A stretch of 64,000 bases of DNA from positions 1-64,000 of the forward strand of contig NZ_SHKI01000005.1 of assembly GCF_004217175.1 (NCBI RefSeq), given 5' to 3'. The notes beneath the pieces were generated by a model. The model worked only from the letters and a program-made list of their open reading frames with translations. It was not told the origin of the DNA and made no database searches. The stretch comes from Leucobacter luti. GTDB lineage: Bacteria > Actinomycetota > Actinomycetes > Actinomycetales > Microbacteriaceae. Shown piece after piece: positions 1 through 8,802 of this stretch; position 1 is the first letter of the stretch, and each line of letters begins with the position of its first letter. A program made the position numbers and the translations under genes.

Positions 1-175
<175 letters not shown>

Positions 176-219
176 ACTCGGGGGCACCCGCGGGCGAGGC
201 GCCCGCCCAGACCGCCGCG

Positions 220-1488
220 GTGAGCCGTCGCGGGCTGTTCGGCCTGCTCGGCGCCGGAGCCGCTGGCCTCGCGGTCGGGGGCGCCGGCGGTGCCGCGATC
301 GCTGCCGCGGCGGTTGGTGCCGGCGGCGCTGCCGGGTCCGGCGGATCCGACTCGGGGAGCGTGCCGTTCACTGGCGCGCACCAGGCCGGGATCGTCACTC
401 CGGCGCAGGATCGCCTCCACTTCGCCAGCTTCAAGCTGCTCCGCGGCGTGGACCGCGCCGCGCTCATCGAGCTGCTCACTGACTGGACCGAGGCCGCCGC
501 CGCGCTGACCCGCGGCGAAGAGATCGGCGTCGGCGGCGCGGTCGACGGCCCGCCGCTCGCCCCGCCCGCGGACACCGGCGAGGCGCTCGGCCTCCACGCC
601 TCGAACCTCACGATCACCTTCGGGTTCGGCCGCACGCTGTTTGAGACGGCGGACGGCGAGGATCGCTTCGGGATCGCCGATCGGCTCCCCGAGGAGTTTG
701 TCGAGCTGCCCTCGTTCGCCTTCGACCTGCTCGACGCGGCGACCACGGGCGGGGACCTGTGCATCCAGGCCTGCGCCGACGATCCACAGGTCGCCGTGCA
801 CGCGATCCGCAACCTCAGCCGCATCGCGATGGGGCGCGCCCGCGTCGCCTGGAGCCAGCTCGGCTTCGGCCGCACATCGTCCACGTCGGTGGCGCAGGAC
901 ACGCCCCGGAACCTCTTCGGGTTCAAGGACGGTACAGCGAACGTGATGGCCGAGGAAACCCGGGCGCTCGCCGAGCACGTGTGGGTGGCAGACGACCACC
1001 CGCAGGCGTGGCTGCGCGGCGGCAGCTACCTGGTGGCGCGCAAGATCGCGATGACGATCGAGACGTGGGACCGCGCCTCGCTCGACGAGCAGGAGCGGAT
1101 CGTGGGCCGCACCAAGGGGGAGGGCGGTCCGCTCTCGGGCGGCGCTGAGTTCGACGCCCCGGACTTCGCGGCGGTGAGCGGCGACGGCGAGGCCGCGATC
1201 GCGAACGATGCCCACCTGCGGCTCGCGCACCCCGACCAGAACGGCGGGGCGCGCATGCTGCGCCGCGGCTACAACTACGTCGACGGCTCGAACCCGCTCG
1301 GGCAGCTCGGCGCGGGGCTCTTCTTCATCAGCTTCCAGCACGACCCCGCGACGTTCGTGCGCGTGCAGCAGAACCTCAAGTCTGACTCGATGAACGAGTA
1401 CCTGCGCCACGTCGGCTCCGGGCTCTGGGCCGTGCCGGGCGGGATCGCGCCGGGCGAGCACGTGGGCCAGGCGCTGTTCACGCCGTAG
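220..1488 (+). CDS. efeB: DyP-type heme peroxidase, Tat-exported (EfeB-like); N-terminus uncertain
   Basis: Dye-decolorizing peroxidase family. The GXXDG motif is present as GFKDGT near residues 234–239, and the conserved proximal-histidine segment DAHLRLAHP gives His332 as the likely heme ligand. A twin-arginine signal (SRRGLFGLLG then an Ala/Gly-rich hydrophobic stretch) sits at the very start, so the protein should be folded with heme in the cytoplasm and exported. EfeB proteins usually work with the EfeUO iron-uptake system; those genes would lie upstream, outside the window (inference). The GTG used here has no ribosome site. The frame stays open upstream with plausible residues (…AGEAPAQTAA), so the real start probably lies in the corrupted G/C tract. 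A paralogue lies near 56–57 kb. Confidence 0.85.
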   Translation: MSRRGLFGLLGAGAAGLAVGGAGGAAIAAAAVGAGGAAGSGGSDSGSVPFTGAHQAGIVTPAQDRLHFASFKLLRGVDRAALIELLTDWTEAAAALTRGEEIGVGGAVDGPPLAPPADTGEALGLHASNLTITFGFGRTLFETADGEDRFGIADRLPEEFVELPSFAFDLLDAATTGGDLCIQACADDPQVAVHAIRNLSRIAMGRARVAWSQLGFGRTSSTSVAQDTPRNLFGFKDGTANVMAEETRALAEHVWVADDHPQAWLRGGSYLVARKIAMTIETWDRASLDEQERIVGRTKGEGGPLSGGAEFDAPDFAAVSGDGEAAIANDAHLRLAHPDQNGGARMLRRGYNYVDGSNPLGQLGAGLFFISFQHDPATFVRVQQNLKSDSMNEYLRHVGSGLWAVPGGIAPGEHVGQALFTP

Positions 1489-1544
1489 CAGGCGGGCCCA
1501 ACCGTTCACCCGTTTCGCCGGGGGGCGGTGCTATCTTAGAAACC

Positions 1545-1560
1545 GTGGGCGTCTGCCCAC
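1545..1560 (+). other. Short hairpin in pnp leader
   Basis: GTGGGC and GCCCAC form a perfect 6-bp stem with a GTCT loop, about 160 nt before the pnp start and just after TATCTT (1532–1537), a weak −10 candidate. Leaders of pnp in enterobacteria carry a processed stem-loop; a similar role here is only a guess. The rest of the 1489–1722 gap shows no gene, and rpsO, often found before pnp, is absent. Confidence 0.3.
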
Positions 1561-1722
1561 ACCAACGAAGCAGCGAGCACAGGTGGCTGGTCTTCGGTGG
1601 TGGATCCCTCACCGCGACGCCGCAGCGCGCAGTGAGTGGCCTTCCACTGTTGATCAGCACTCGCAGGCCGATCGGCCCAAGCGAGCAGTTACTGTGTGCT
1701 CACCCGAAGCAAAGGAGTACCC

Positions 1723-3981
1723 GTGGAGGGTCCTGAAATCAAGTTCGCCGAGGCAGTCCTCGACAACGGCAAGTTCGGGAAGCGGACCATCCGCTTCGAA
1801 ACCGGACGCCTCGCGCAGCAGGCACAGGGCGCGGTCGCCGCGTACCTGGACGAGGAGACCATGCTCCTCTCCGCCACCAGCGCATCCAAGCAGCCGAAGG
1901 ATCACTTCGACTTCTTCCCCCTGACCATCGACGTCGAAGAGCGCTCGTACGCCGCGGGCAAGATCCCCGGCTCGTTCTTCCGTCGCGAGGGCCGCCCCTC
2001 GACCGAGGCGATCCTCGTCTGCCGTCTCATTGACCGCCCCCTGCGCCCGTCGTTCGTCGCCGGTCTCCGCAACGAGGTCCAGGTCGTCATCACGGTCCTG
2101 TCGATCGCACCGGGCGAGTTCTACGACGCGCTCGCGATCAACGCGGCCTCCGCGTCGACCCAGATCTCGGGCCTCCCGTTCTCCGGCCCCATCGCCGGTG
2201 TCCGCCTCGCGCTGATCGGTGATCAGTGGGTCGCGTTCCCGAACGTGGAGCAGCTCAAGGACGCCGTCTTCGATCTCGTCGTTGCCGGCCGCGTCGTCAC
2301 CGACAAGAACGGTGCCGAAGACGTCGCGATCATGATGGTCGAGGCAGAGGCAACCGAGCAGAGCTGGGAGCTCATCCGCAGCGGCGCCACCAAGCCCAAC
2401 GAGGCAGTGGTCGCGGCCGGTCTTGACGCGGCAAAGCCGTTCATCGCCCAGCTGTGCAAGGCCCAGTCGGAGCTCGCCGCGCAGTCGGCGAAGGAGATCG
2501 CCGACTACCCGGTCTTCCTGCCCTACACCGACGAGACCCTCGCAGCCGTTGACGCGCTGGCACGCACCGAGCTCGCACCGATCTACCAGATCGCTGACAA
2601 GCAGGAGCGCCAGAACGCCGACGACGCGCTGAAGGCTCGCGTCAAGGAGCAGATCGCCGCACGCGTTGCCGCCGGGGAACTCCCCGAGTCGGCAAACGGT
2701 GAGGTCTCGGCCGCGTACAAGTCGGTCACCAAGGACATCGTCCGCAGCCGCGTCCTCTCCGAGGGCGTGCGCATGGACGGCCGCGGCACGAGCGACATTC
2801 GCGCGCTCGACGCCGAGGTCCAGGTCATCCCGCGCGTGCACGGCTCGGCCATCTTCCAGCGCGGCGAGACCCAGATCCTGGGCGTCACCACGCTGAACAT
2901 GCTCAAGATGGAGCAGCAGATCGACTCGCTGTCGCCGATCACGAGCAAGCGCTACCTGCACCACTACAACTTCCCGCCGTACTCGACCGGTGAGACCGGC
3001 CGCGTTGGTTCGCCGAAGCGTCGCGAGATCGGGCACGGCTTCCTCGCCGAGCGCGCGCTCGTGCCGGTGTTGCCGAGCCGCGAGGAGTTCCCGTACGCGA
3101 TCCGTCAGGTGTCCGAGGCGCTGTCCTCGAACGGCTCCACCTCGATGGGCTCCGTCTGCGCCTCGACCCTGTCGCTGCTCAACGCCGGTGTGCCGCTGCG
3201 CGCACCCGTCGCCGGCATCGCCATGGGCCTGGTCTCCGACGAGGTCAACGGCGAGACCCGCTACGCGGCGCTCACCGACATCCTGGGTGCTGAGGATGCG
3301 CTCGGCGACATGGACTTCAAGGTCGCCGGTACCAGCGAGTTCATCACCGCGATCCAGCTCGACACCAAGCTCGACGGCCTCCCCGCCGACGTGCTCAAGG
3401 GCGCGCTCACGCAGGCTCACGAGGCTCGCCTCACGATCCTCAACGTGCTCAACCAGGCGATCGACGCCCCCGACGAGATGGCCCCGACCGCGCCCCGCGT
3501 GATCACGGTCAACATCCCGGTGGACAAGATCGGCGAGCTGATCGGGCCCAAGGGCAAGACCATCAACGGGATCCAGGACGAGACCGGCGCCGACATCTCG
3601 ATCGACGACGACGGCACCGTCTACATCGGCGCGACCGACGGCCCCGCGGCCGAGGCCGCCCGCGCCCAGGTCAACGCGATCGCCAACCCGCAGAACCCCG
3701 AGGTCGGCGAGCAGTACCTCGGCACCGTCGTGAAGAACGCCGCCTTCGGTGCCTTCGTCTCGCTGCTCCCCGGCAAGGACGGCCTGCTGCACATCTCCGA
3801 GGTGCGCAAGCTCGCCGGTGGCAAGCGCATCGAGAGCGTCGACGACGTGCTCGCCGTGGGTCAGAAGATCCTCGTGAAGATCACGAAGGTCGATGATCGT
3901 GGCAAGCTCTCGCTCGAGCCCGTGCTCGAGGAGCAGGCCGCTGAGGCGCCCGCCGAGGCCGCTGAGGTAGCCGCGGAGTAA
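1723..3981 (+). CDS. pnp: Polyribonucleotide nucleotidyltransferase (PNPase)
   Basis: Phosphorolytic 3'-to-5' exoribonuclease that degrades mRNA. The 752-residue protein has the full family architecture: two RNase PH domains, with the catalytic segment [12 protein letters not shown] near residues 523–534 in the second; a KH domain with GPKGKTIN near 609–616; and an S1 domain near 661–735 ([10 protein letters not shown]…[11 protein letters not shown]). The GTG start at 1723 is chosen because AAAGGAG lies five bases upstream and the product begins [11 protein letters not shown], as in homologues. A longer in-frame start at 1696 has no such support. The tail is rich in Ala/Glu. It is followed by a hairpin terminator, so it is probably transcribed alone. 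RNase J, encoded at 14.6 kb, is its likely functional partner. Confidence 0.97.
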   Translation: MEGPEIKFAEAVLDNGKFGKRTIRFETGRLAQQAQGAVAAYLDEETMLLSATSASKQPKDHFDFFPLTIDVEERSYAAGKIPGSFFRREGRPSTEAILVCRLIDRPLRPSFVAGLRNEVQVVITVLSIAPGEFYDALAINAASASTQISGLPFSGPIAGVRLALIGDQWVAFPNVEQLKDAVFDLVVAGRVVTDKNGAEDVAIMMVEAEATEQSWELIRSGATKPNEAVVAAGLDAAKPFIAQLCKAQSELAAQSAKEIADYPVFLPYTDETLAAVDALARTELAPIYQIADKQERQNADDALKARVKEQIAARVAAGELPESANGEVSAAYKSVTKDIVRSRVLSEGVRMDGRGTSDIRALDAEVQVIPRVHGSAIFQRGETQILGVTTLNMLKMEQQIDSLSPITSKRYLHHYNFPPYSTGETGRVGSPKRREIGHGFLAERALVPVLPSREEFPYAIRQVSEALSSNGSTSMGSVCASTLSLLNAGVPLRAPVAGIAMGLVSDEVNGETRYAALTDILGAEDALGDMDFKVAGTSEFITAIQLDTKLDGLPADVLKGALTQAHEARLTILNVLNQAIDAPDEMAPTAPRVITVNIPVDKIGELIGPKGKTINGIQDETGADISIDDDGTVYIGATDGPAAEAARAQVNAIANPQNPEVGEQYLGTVVKNAAFGAFVSLLPGKDGLLHISEVRKLAGGKRIESVDDVLAVGQKILVKITKVDDRGKLSLEPVLEEQAAEAPAEAAEVAAE

Positions 3982-3994
3982 GCTCCACCGCACA

Positions 3995-4028
3995 CGCGCC
4001 CGTCGCCCCGCTTGGGGCGGCGTGCGCG
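3995..4028 (+). terminator. Terminator hairpin after pnp
   Basis: CGTCGCCCC pairs with GGGGCGGCG around a GCTT loop (4001–4022, one G·T pair). The stem continues with CGCGC/GCGCG past one mismatch and is followed by TTTGTGTG. It begins 13 bases after the pnp stop. Confidence 0.75.
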
Positions 4029-4071
4029 TTTGTGTGTGGGCTCCTTCCGCCTGTCGTCCTTCTCCCTCCCC

Positions 4072-4184
4072 GAGCTCGCGCGGGAGATTCGAGCTCGCGC
4101 AGGGCTCCGAGCTCGCGCAGGAGATCCGTGCTCGCGCAGGAGATCCGAGCTCGCACAGGAGATCCGAACTCGCGCAGGAGATCC
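4072..4184. repeat. Six tandem copies of a ~19-bp repeat
   Basis: Units start at 4072, 4091, 4109, 4128, 4147 and 4166. The consensus is GAGCTCGCGCAGGAGATCC with one to four substitutions per unit; the second unit is one base shorter. There are no spacers, so it is not a CRISPR array. The last unit runs into the left arm of the palindrome at 4169–4244, sharing its sequence. It lies wholly between pnp and the next gene. Confidence 0.9.
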
Positions 4185-4244
4185 GAACTCAGGCGGACGA
4201 ATTCGGCGGTTTTCACCCGCCTGAGTTCGGATCTCCTGCGCGAG
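4169..4244. repeat. Long palindromic repeat, copy 1
   Basis: A perfect 28-bp inverted repeat, 4169–4196 against 4217–4244, with a 20-nt loop. The arm contains the core CAGGAGATCCGAACTCAGG. The same core and arrangement recur at 43921–44004. There is no T-run after it, so it is not a typical terminator. The family is not one I recognise. Confidence 0.9.
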
Positions 4245-4356
4245 CCCGGCCGCCCACCTCCGTCCACAGCTCAGCAGCAGCACGCGGTGGCGGCGCACTC
4301 TCCACAGTTCACGATTCGCCGTCCCGCGGCGGCCGCGCGTCGCGCATGGTGGACGC

Positions 4357-5199
4357 ATGACCATCTTCACGACACTGCGCGCCGCCGGCGGCATCATGCG
4401 CGCACAGCACCTCATCGATGCGGGGTGGAGCCGCCACACCCTCGACGCGCACCGCGCAGCCGGCCGCTTGGTGCGGCCACAGCGTGGCTGGCTCGCACTT
4501 CCAGACGCCGACCGGCAGCTCGTCTACGCAGCTCAGCACGGGGTGCTCCTGAGCTGCATGAGCCTGATCTCCCGACTGGGGCTGTGGGTGCCGGATCGGG
4601 TGACTCGCCCGCACGTCGCCGCGCGCACGCCCAACTCGCGGGTGCGCGGCGGCAACCACGTGTGTCACTGGGCTGTGCCGGTGGTGTGGCGCGAGCCCCA
4701 CCGGCTCATCGACCGCGTGGAGAACGCCCTCGTGCTCGCGGCCGGGTGTCTCCCCGCGGAGGGCGCGCTCGCCGTGTGGGAGTCAGCGCTCCGCACCGAA
4801 ACCGTCACGCGCGCTGGTCTTGAACGGCTGCCGCTGCGCGAGCGGGAGCGGGAGCTCCTCGCCGCGTGTTCCATCTTCTCCGATTCTGGGCTCGAGAGCT
4901 ACGTGCGCCGCCGCCTCACCGCACTGCGTCTCCGAGTCGTGGCGCAGGCCTGGCTGTACGGGCACAGGGTTGACTTCCTCATCGAGGGGTGGCTGGTGCT
5001 GCAGATTGATGGCGGGCACCACGTTGGGCCGCAGCGCACCGCCGACAACCGGATTGACGCGGTGCTCGCGGTGAATGGCTTCGTCACCATTCGCGTGGGG
5101 TCCTGGCAAGTGGAGCACGACTGGCCCGAGGTGCAGCGCCTCATCATGGTCGCGCTCTCGCAGGGGCGGCCGCGCGTGGCCGGAGGGGGACGGCCGTGA
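4357..5199 (+). CDS. AbiEi-type N-domain plus DUF559 endonuclease-like protein
   Basis: 280 residues. The first ~70 look like the winged-helix AbiEi antitoxin domain (MRAQHLIDAGWSRHTLDAHRAAGRLVRPQRGW). The C-terminal ~90 look like DUF559, a Vsr/restriction-type nuclease fold: VDFLIEGWLVLQIDGGHH carries the Asp residues expected at the active site, followed by NRIDAVLAVNGFVTIRV. Single genes of this type are common in actinobacteria and their role is unknown. No AbiEii nucleotidyltransferase toxin lies beside it, so it is not a classical AbiE toxin–antitoxin pair. It follows the palindromic repeat directly. The start has no clear ribosome site. Confidence 0.75.
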   Translation: MTIFTTLRAAGGIMRAQHLIDAGWSRHTLDAHRAAGRLVRPQRGWLALPDADRQLVYAAQHGVLLSCMSLISRLGLWVPDRVTRPHVAARTPNSRVRGGNHVCHWAVPVVWREPHRLIDRVENALVLAAGCLPAEGALAVWESALRTETVTRAGLERLPLRERERELLAACSIFSDSGLESYVRRRLTALRLRVVAQAWLYGHRVDFLIEGWLVLQIDGGHHVGPQRTADNRIDAVLAVNGFVTIRVGSWQVEHDWPEVQRLIMVALSQGRPRVAGGGRP

Positions 5200-5332
5200 T
5201 TGAGTTCGCCCGCGTGGCCACACCCGGTTCTTGGGCTCTGTGCCCCGTGAATCTCTCGGCGCAGCCGCGTGTTTCCTGCGAGAACCCGCGGCGGGCTGGG
5301 GCGCGTGTGCAGACAGGGCGGGGAGACCCTGC

Positions 5333-5338
5333 CAGACT
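5333..5338 (+). promoter_or_regulatory. −10-like CAGACT, leaderless spacing
   Basis: CAGACT ends six bases before the ATG at 5345, with GGGGGC between. It is a one-base variant of the TAGACT hexamer found at the same distance before many genes here. Confidence 0.45.
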
Positions 5339-5344
5339 GGGGGC

Positions 5345-6445
5345 ATGGCGGATACTCAGAACGGACGCGTCGCGGTCTACCTCGACTTCGACAACATTGT
5401 GCTCTCGTGGTACGACCGGGTGCACGGGCGCAACTCGTTCTCGCGCGACCGGCAGCGCATTGCCGAGGATCCGACCGCCCCCGATGTGGCCGAGCGCCTG
5501 AAAGCCGCGGCGGTCGACGTGGGTGCGATCATCGACTACGCGTCGTCGTTCGGCACGCTCGTCCTCACGCGCGCCTACGCCGACTGGTCGGCGCCGGTGA
5601 ATGCCGTGTACCGCTCGCAGCTGGTGGCGCGCGCCGTCGACCTGGTGCAGCTGTTCCCGGCCGCGGCCTACGCAAAGAACGGCGCGGACATCCGCCTCGC
5701 GGTGGACACGGTCGAAGACATGTTCCGGCTCGACGACCTCACGCACGTGGTGATCGTCGCTGGCGATTCAGACTACGTGCCGCTGGCGCAGCGCTGCAAG
5801 CGCCTCGGGCGTTACGTGGTGGGCATCGGCGTCGCCGGGTCCACGGCCAAGGCGCTCACGGCCGCCTGCGACGAGTTCGCCAGCTACGACTCACTGCCCG
5901 GCGTTGAGCTCCCGGAGCGTCCGGTGCAGCCGGCCCGGGGGCGGCGTGCCCGGCCTGCGGGCGACGCCGGGGCATCTGCATCGGCCGGGGCTGCCGCGGC
6001 CGACTCCGCGGAGGCCGGGGCTCAGCGCTCGGCCGAGGCGCCGCTCGACGAGCTCGCCGCGGCGCTCGACGAGCTCACGCCGCCGCGCAGCTCCAAGTCG
6101 AACGGGCCGGCCACCACGCCAGCGAGCGAGGCGCCGCACGGCGCGGACGCCGGGCTGCACGACGATGAACACGACGATGACGACGAGGAGGGCACCTCAG
6201 ATCCAGACATCGATGCGACGGGCCTCCTGATTCGCGCGCTCTGGCTCAGCCAGGACAAGGACGACTCGGGCTGGCTGTACAGCTCGGCCGTGAAGCAGCA
6301 GATGCGGCGCATGGACCCGTCCTTCAACGAGCGCGCGCTCGGCTTCCGCTCGTTCTCCGATTTTCTGAAGTCCCGCTCGGACATCGCCGAGCTCGAGGAG
6401 ACGGGGCACGAGCGCCTCGTGCGGCTGCGGGATCAGTCGAAGTAG
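5345..6445 (+). CDS. NYN (PIN-like) domain protein with C-terminal OST-HTH/LOTUS domain
   Basis: 366 residues. The N-terminal NYN/LabA-like nuclease fold shows the acidic residues of a PIN-type active site in VYLDFDNIV (residues 11–19) and VAGDSDYVPLAQRCKRLG (near 138–155). A 120-residue Ala/Pro/acidic linker follows, with a DDEHDDDDEE run. The last ~75 residues (LLIRALWLSQDKDDSGWLY…GFRSFSDFLKS) match an OST-HTH/LOTUS RNA-binding fold. An RNase or RNA-binding role is inferred. The ATG at 5345 is chosen over upstream in-frame codons because homologues start just before the first β-strand and CAGACT sits at leaderless spacing. Confidence 0.82.
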   Translation: MADTQNGRVAVYLDFDNIVLSWYDRVHGRNSFSRDRQRIAEDPTAPDVAERLKAAAVDVGAIIDYASSFGTLVLTRAYADWSAPVNAVYRSQLVARAVDLVQLFPAAAYAKNGADIRLAVDTVEDMFRLDDLTHVVIVAGDSDYVPLAQRCKRLGRYVVGIGVAGSTAKALTAACDEFASYDSLPGVELPERPVQPARGRRARPAGDAGASASAGAAAADSAEAGAQRSAEAPLDELAAALDELTPPRSSKSNGPATTPASEAPHGADAGLHDDEHDDDDEEGTSDPDIDATGLLIRALWLSQDKDDSGWLYSSAVKQQMRRMDPSFNERALGFRSFSDFLKSRSDIAELEETGHERLVRLRDQSK

Positions 6446-6460
6446 CGCGGAGTCCCGCGC

Positions 6461-6546
6461 TGCGACGCATGCGGGCCCGCGGCGCGAGCTGGGCAGGGGC
6501 GCGCGCTGGGCAGCGACGCACGCGGGTCCGCGGCGCGCGCTGGGCT
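6461..6546. repeat. Imperfect direct repeat, two ~35-bp copies
   Basis: 6461–6495 and 6512–6546 agree at about 30 of 35 positions (period 51 bp), and a third partial copy starts near 6545. It lies in the noncoding gap between the NYN gene and the M16 peptidase gene. No function is evident. Confidence 0.55.
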
Positions 6547-6610
6547 GCGACGTGCCCGGGCTTGTGAACCGCGCCGCGCGCCGGGGGAGAGGCCGCTCAG
6601 GCGCGCCGGA

Positions 6611-6616
6611 TAGGCT
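6611..6616 (+). promoter_or_regulatory. −10-like TAGGCT, leaderless spacing
   Basis: TAGGCT is followed by six G bases and then the ATG at 6623. The G-run could also act as a weak ribosome site, but it touches the start codon, which favours a leaderless transcript. Confidence 0.5.
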
Positions 6617-6622
6617 GGGGGG

Positions 6623-7996
6623 ATGCGCGAACCGATCCTCCTGCCCCTTGACCAGGCCGAGCTCTCGGTGGACCTCAGCGGCAGCCTCATGCGCCGCACG
6701 GTGCACCCGAGCGGCCTCCGTGTACTCACCGAGCTGATGCCCAGCGCGCGCAGCGCCTCGATCGGCTTCTGGGTGGGCGTTGGATCTCGCGACGAGCAGG
6801 GCGAGCGGGGCGACGCCCCGGGGAGCCTGGGGTCCACGCACTTCCTTGAGCACCTGCTGTTCAAGGGCACGCCCACCCGCGACGCGTACGAGATCGCCAC
6901 CACCTTTGACCGCATGGGTGCCGAGCACAACGCGCTCACCGCGAAGGAGTACACCTGCTACTACGCGAAGGTGCGCGACGCCGACCTGGCCGAGGCCGTG
7001 ACCGTGCTCGCCGACATGGTGACCAACTCGGTGCTCGACCCCGAGGAGTTCGAGACCGAGCGCGGCGTGATTCTTGAGGAGCTCGCGATGGCCGCCGACG
7101 ATCTCGCCGACGTCGCGAGCGAGCAGCTCTTCGAGGAGGTGCTCGTCGACCACCCGCTGGGGCGCCCGATCGGCGGCCTCCCCGAGACGATCCGCGCGGC
7201 CCGCCGCGACGACGTCGACCGCCACTACCGCGACCGCTACGACCCGTCCACGCTCGTCGTCACCGCGGCGGGCGCGGTCGACCACGATCAGCTCGTCGCG
7301 CAGATCGTGGCCGCGCTCAACGCCTCGCCCGAGGAGCGCTGGCACACTGACCGCGAGGCGACGCCGGTGCGGCGCGCACTCGCCACCACCGACCCCGCGA
7401 CGGTCCCCGCGCAGACCGCGCCGCGGGTGTGCGTCACCGAGCGCCCCAGCGAGCAGATCAACCTGATGCTCGGCACGCCGGGACTGCGCGGCAACGATCC
7501 GCGCCGCTTCGCGTTCGGCATCATGAACTCGGTGCTCGGCGGCGGCATGTCGAGCCGGCTCTTCCAGGAGATCCGCGAGAAGCGCGGTCTGGCGTACACG
7601 GCGTACTCGTTTGGGGCCAGCTACTCGGACGCCGGCCTCTTCGGGATCTACGCCGGCAGCGCGCCCGAGAAGGCCGGGGCAGTGCTCGAGCTCAGCCAAC
7701 TGGAACTGCAAAAGATCGCCGACGGCGGGATCACCGCCGAGGAGCACGAGCGGGCGCTCGGGCAGATCGCGGGTTCGACGGCGCTCGCCCTTGAAGACTC
7801 GGAGACCCGGATGGGCCGCCTGGCCCGCGCCGAGCTCGGCGCCGGCGAGCTCTACGACCTCGACACCTCGCTCGCGCGGTTCGCGGAGGTGACCGGCGAC
7901 GAGATCAAGGCGGTCGCCGCGGCGATCGCCGAGCGGCCGCTCACGGTCGTGGCAGTGGGCGACGTGTCCCGCTCGGCGCTCGCGGCCTCCGCGTAG
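6623..7996 (+). CDS. M16 family zinc metallopeptidase (processing-peptidase-like)
   Basis: 457 residues, the usual length for the single-chain M16B type. The inverted zinc motif HXXEH is present as HFLEH at residues 73–77, and the third ligand is a Glu in the ETERGVILEEL segment about 75 residues later. The C-terminal half carries the second, inactive-type M16 domain (LFQEIREKRGLAYTAYSF). The gene sits between pnp and dapB, the conserved actinobacterial order where it is often called pepR. Substrates are unknown. No signal peptide is seen, so it is probably cytoplasmic. Confidence 0.9.
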   Translation: MREPILLPLDQAELSVDLSGSLMRRTVHPSGLRVLTELMPSARSASIGFWVGVGSRDEQGERGDAPGSLGSTHFLEHLLFKGTPTRDAYEIATTFDRMGAEHNALTAKEYTCYYAKVRDADLAEAVTVLADMVTNSVLDPEEFETERGVILEELAMAADDLADVASEQLFEEVLVDHPLGRPIGGLPETIRAARRDDVDRHYRDRYDPSTLVVTAAGAVDHDQLVAQIVAALNASPEERWHTDREATPVRRALATTDPATVPAQTAPRVCVTERPSEQINLMLGTPGLRGNDPRRFAFGIMNSVLGGGMSSRLFQEIREKRGLAYTAYSFGASYSDAGLFGIYAGSAPEKAGAVLELSQLELQKIADGGITAEEHERALGQIAGSTALALEDSETRMGRLARAELGAGELYDLDTSLARFAEVTGDEIKAVAAAIAERPLTVVAVGDVSRSALAASA

Positions 7997-8018
7997 TCAG
8001 CGCGGCGCCCCGAGCCGG

Positions 8019-8024
8019 TAGATT
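8019..8024 (+). promoter_or_regulatory. −10-like TAGATT, leaderless spacing
   Basis: TAGATT ends seven bases before the dapB ATG at 8032. The intervening GAGGGG lies too close to the ATG to serve well as a ribosome site. Confidence 0.5.
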
Positions 8025-8031
8025 GAGGGGT

Positions 8032-8802
8032 ATGTCGAAACGCGTAGCCGTCGCCGGGGCCACAGGCCGACTCGGAACACTCGTGTGCGAGGTGGTCGAG
8101 GCGCACCCGGACCTCGACCTCGTGGCACGCCTCACGAGCTCGTCAGACCCGAGCGCCGGGGCCGACGCTGAGATCCTCGTTGATGTGAGCCACCCGGACG
8201 CCTCCGCGGCGATCGTCGACCGGGCGCTCGCGCGCGGTCAGCGCGTCGTGGTCGGCACGAGCGGCTGGTCGGCCGCGCGGCTCGCGGAGCTGCGGGAGCG
8301 CGTCGCGGCCGCTGGCGGCACCGTGCTCGTGGTGCCGAACTTCTCGCTTGGCTCGGTGCTGGGCACCGCGCTCGCGCGCGCGGCCGCGCCCTATTTCGAC
8401 GCGATCGAGATCGTCGAGGCCCACCACCCGCAGAAGGTCGACTCGCCCTCCGGCACCGCGGTGCGCACGGCGGAGGTCATTGCCGAAGCCCGCGGGGACC
8501 GGGCGATCGAGGCCCCGTACGCCGAGCAGCCGGCGCGCGGCGAGCTGGTCGCCGGGATCCCGATCCACAGCCTGCGGCTCGCCGGCGTGGTCGCGAAGCA
8601 GGAGGTGCGCTTCGGCGGCCCCGGTGAGGTGCTCACGGTGATGCACGACACGCACTCGAACGACGCCTACCGGGCGGGCATCCGCGCGGCGCTTGAGTTC
8701 GTGGCCGCGGGCTCCGCGGGGAGCGGGCTCACGGTCGGCCTCGACCGCGTGCTCGGCCTCGACGGACTCGGCCGCCCCGCAGCGGGGGAGGTGGCCGCGT
8801 GA
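8032..8802 (+). CDS. dapB: 4-hydroxy-tetrahydrodipicolinate reductase
   Basis: Reduces the DapA product in the DAP/lysine pathway with NAD(P)H. The 256-residue protein starts with the Rossmann motif VAVAGATGRLG (residues 4–14) and has the catalytic signature EAHHPQKVDSPSGTA near 129–143. The ATG at 8032 gives the normal N-terminus; a TTG at 8023 would add three residues and overlaps the −10-like hexamer. dapA lies 5 kb away and dapF 24 kb away, so the pathway is scattered. The next gene overlaps the stop by GTGA. Confidence 0.95.
   Translation: MSKRVAVAGATGRLGTLVCEVVEAHPDLDLVARLTSSSDPSAGADAEILVDVSHPDASAAIVDRALARGQRVVVGTSGWSAARLAELRERVAAAGGTVLVVPNFSLGSVLGTALARAAAPYFDAIEIVEAHHPQKVDSPSGTAVRTAEVIAEARGDRAIEAPYAEQPARGELVAGIPIHSLRLAGVVAKQEVRFGGPGEVLTVMHDTHSNDAYRAGIRAALEFVAAGSAGSGLTVGLDRVLGLDGLGRPAAGEVAA

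Noticed and set aside
1489..1722. rpsO gene upstream of pnp
   Set aside because: No frame in this gap encodes an S15-like protein.
1654..3993. 779-codon open frame antisense to pnp
   Set aside because: High-GC shadow: it mirrors pnp codon for codon, gives an Arg/Asp/Leu/Val-rich product with no family likeness and has no ribosome site. The same holds for the long antisense frames opposite rnj, hisC–ccdA, metE and miaB.
4072..4184. CRISPR array
   Set aside because: Repeats are contiguous with no spacers, and no cas gene is in the window.
4357..5199. Complete AbiE toxin–antitoxin system
   Set aside because: There is no AbiEii nucleotidyltransferase gene adjacent; the next gene is an NYN–LOTUS protein with its own promoter-like hexamer.
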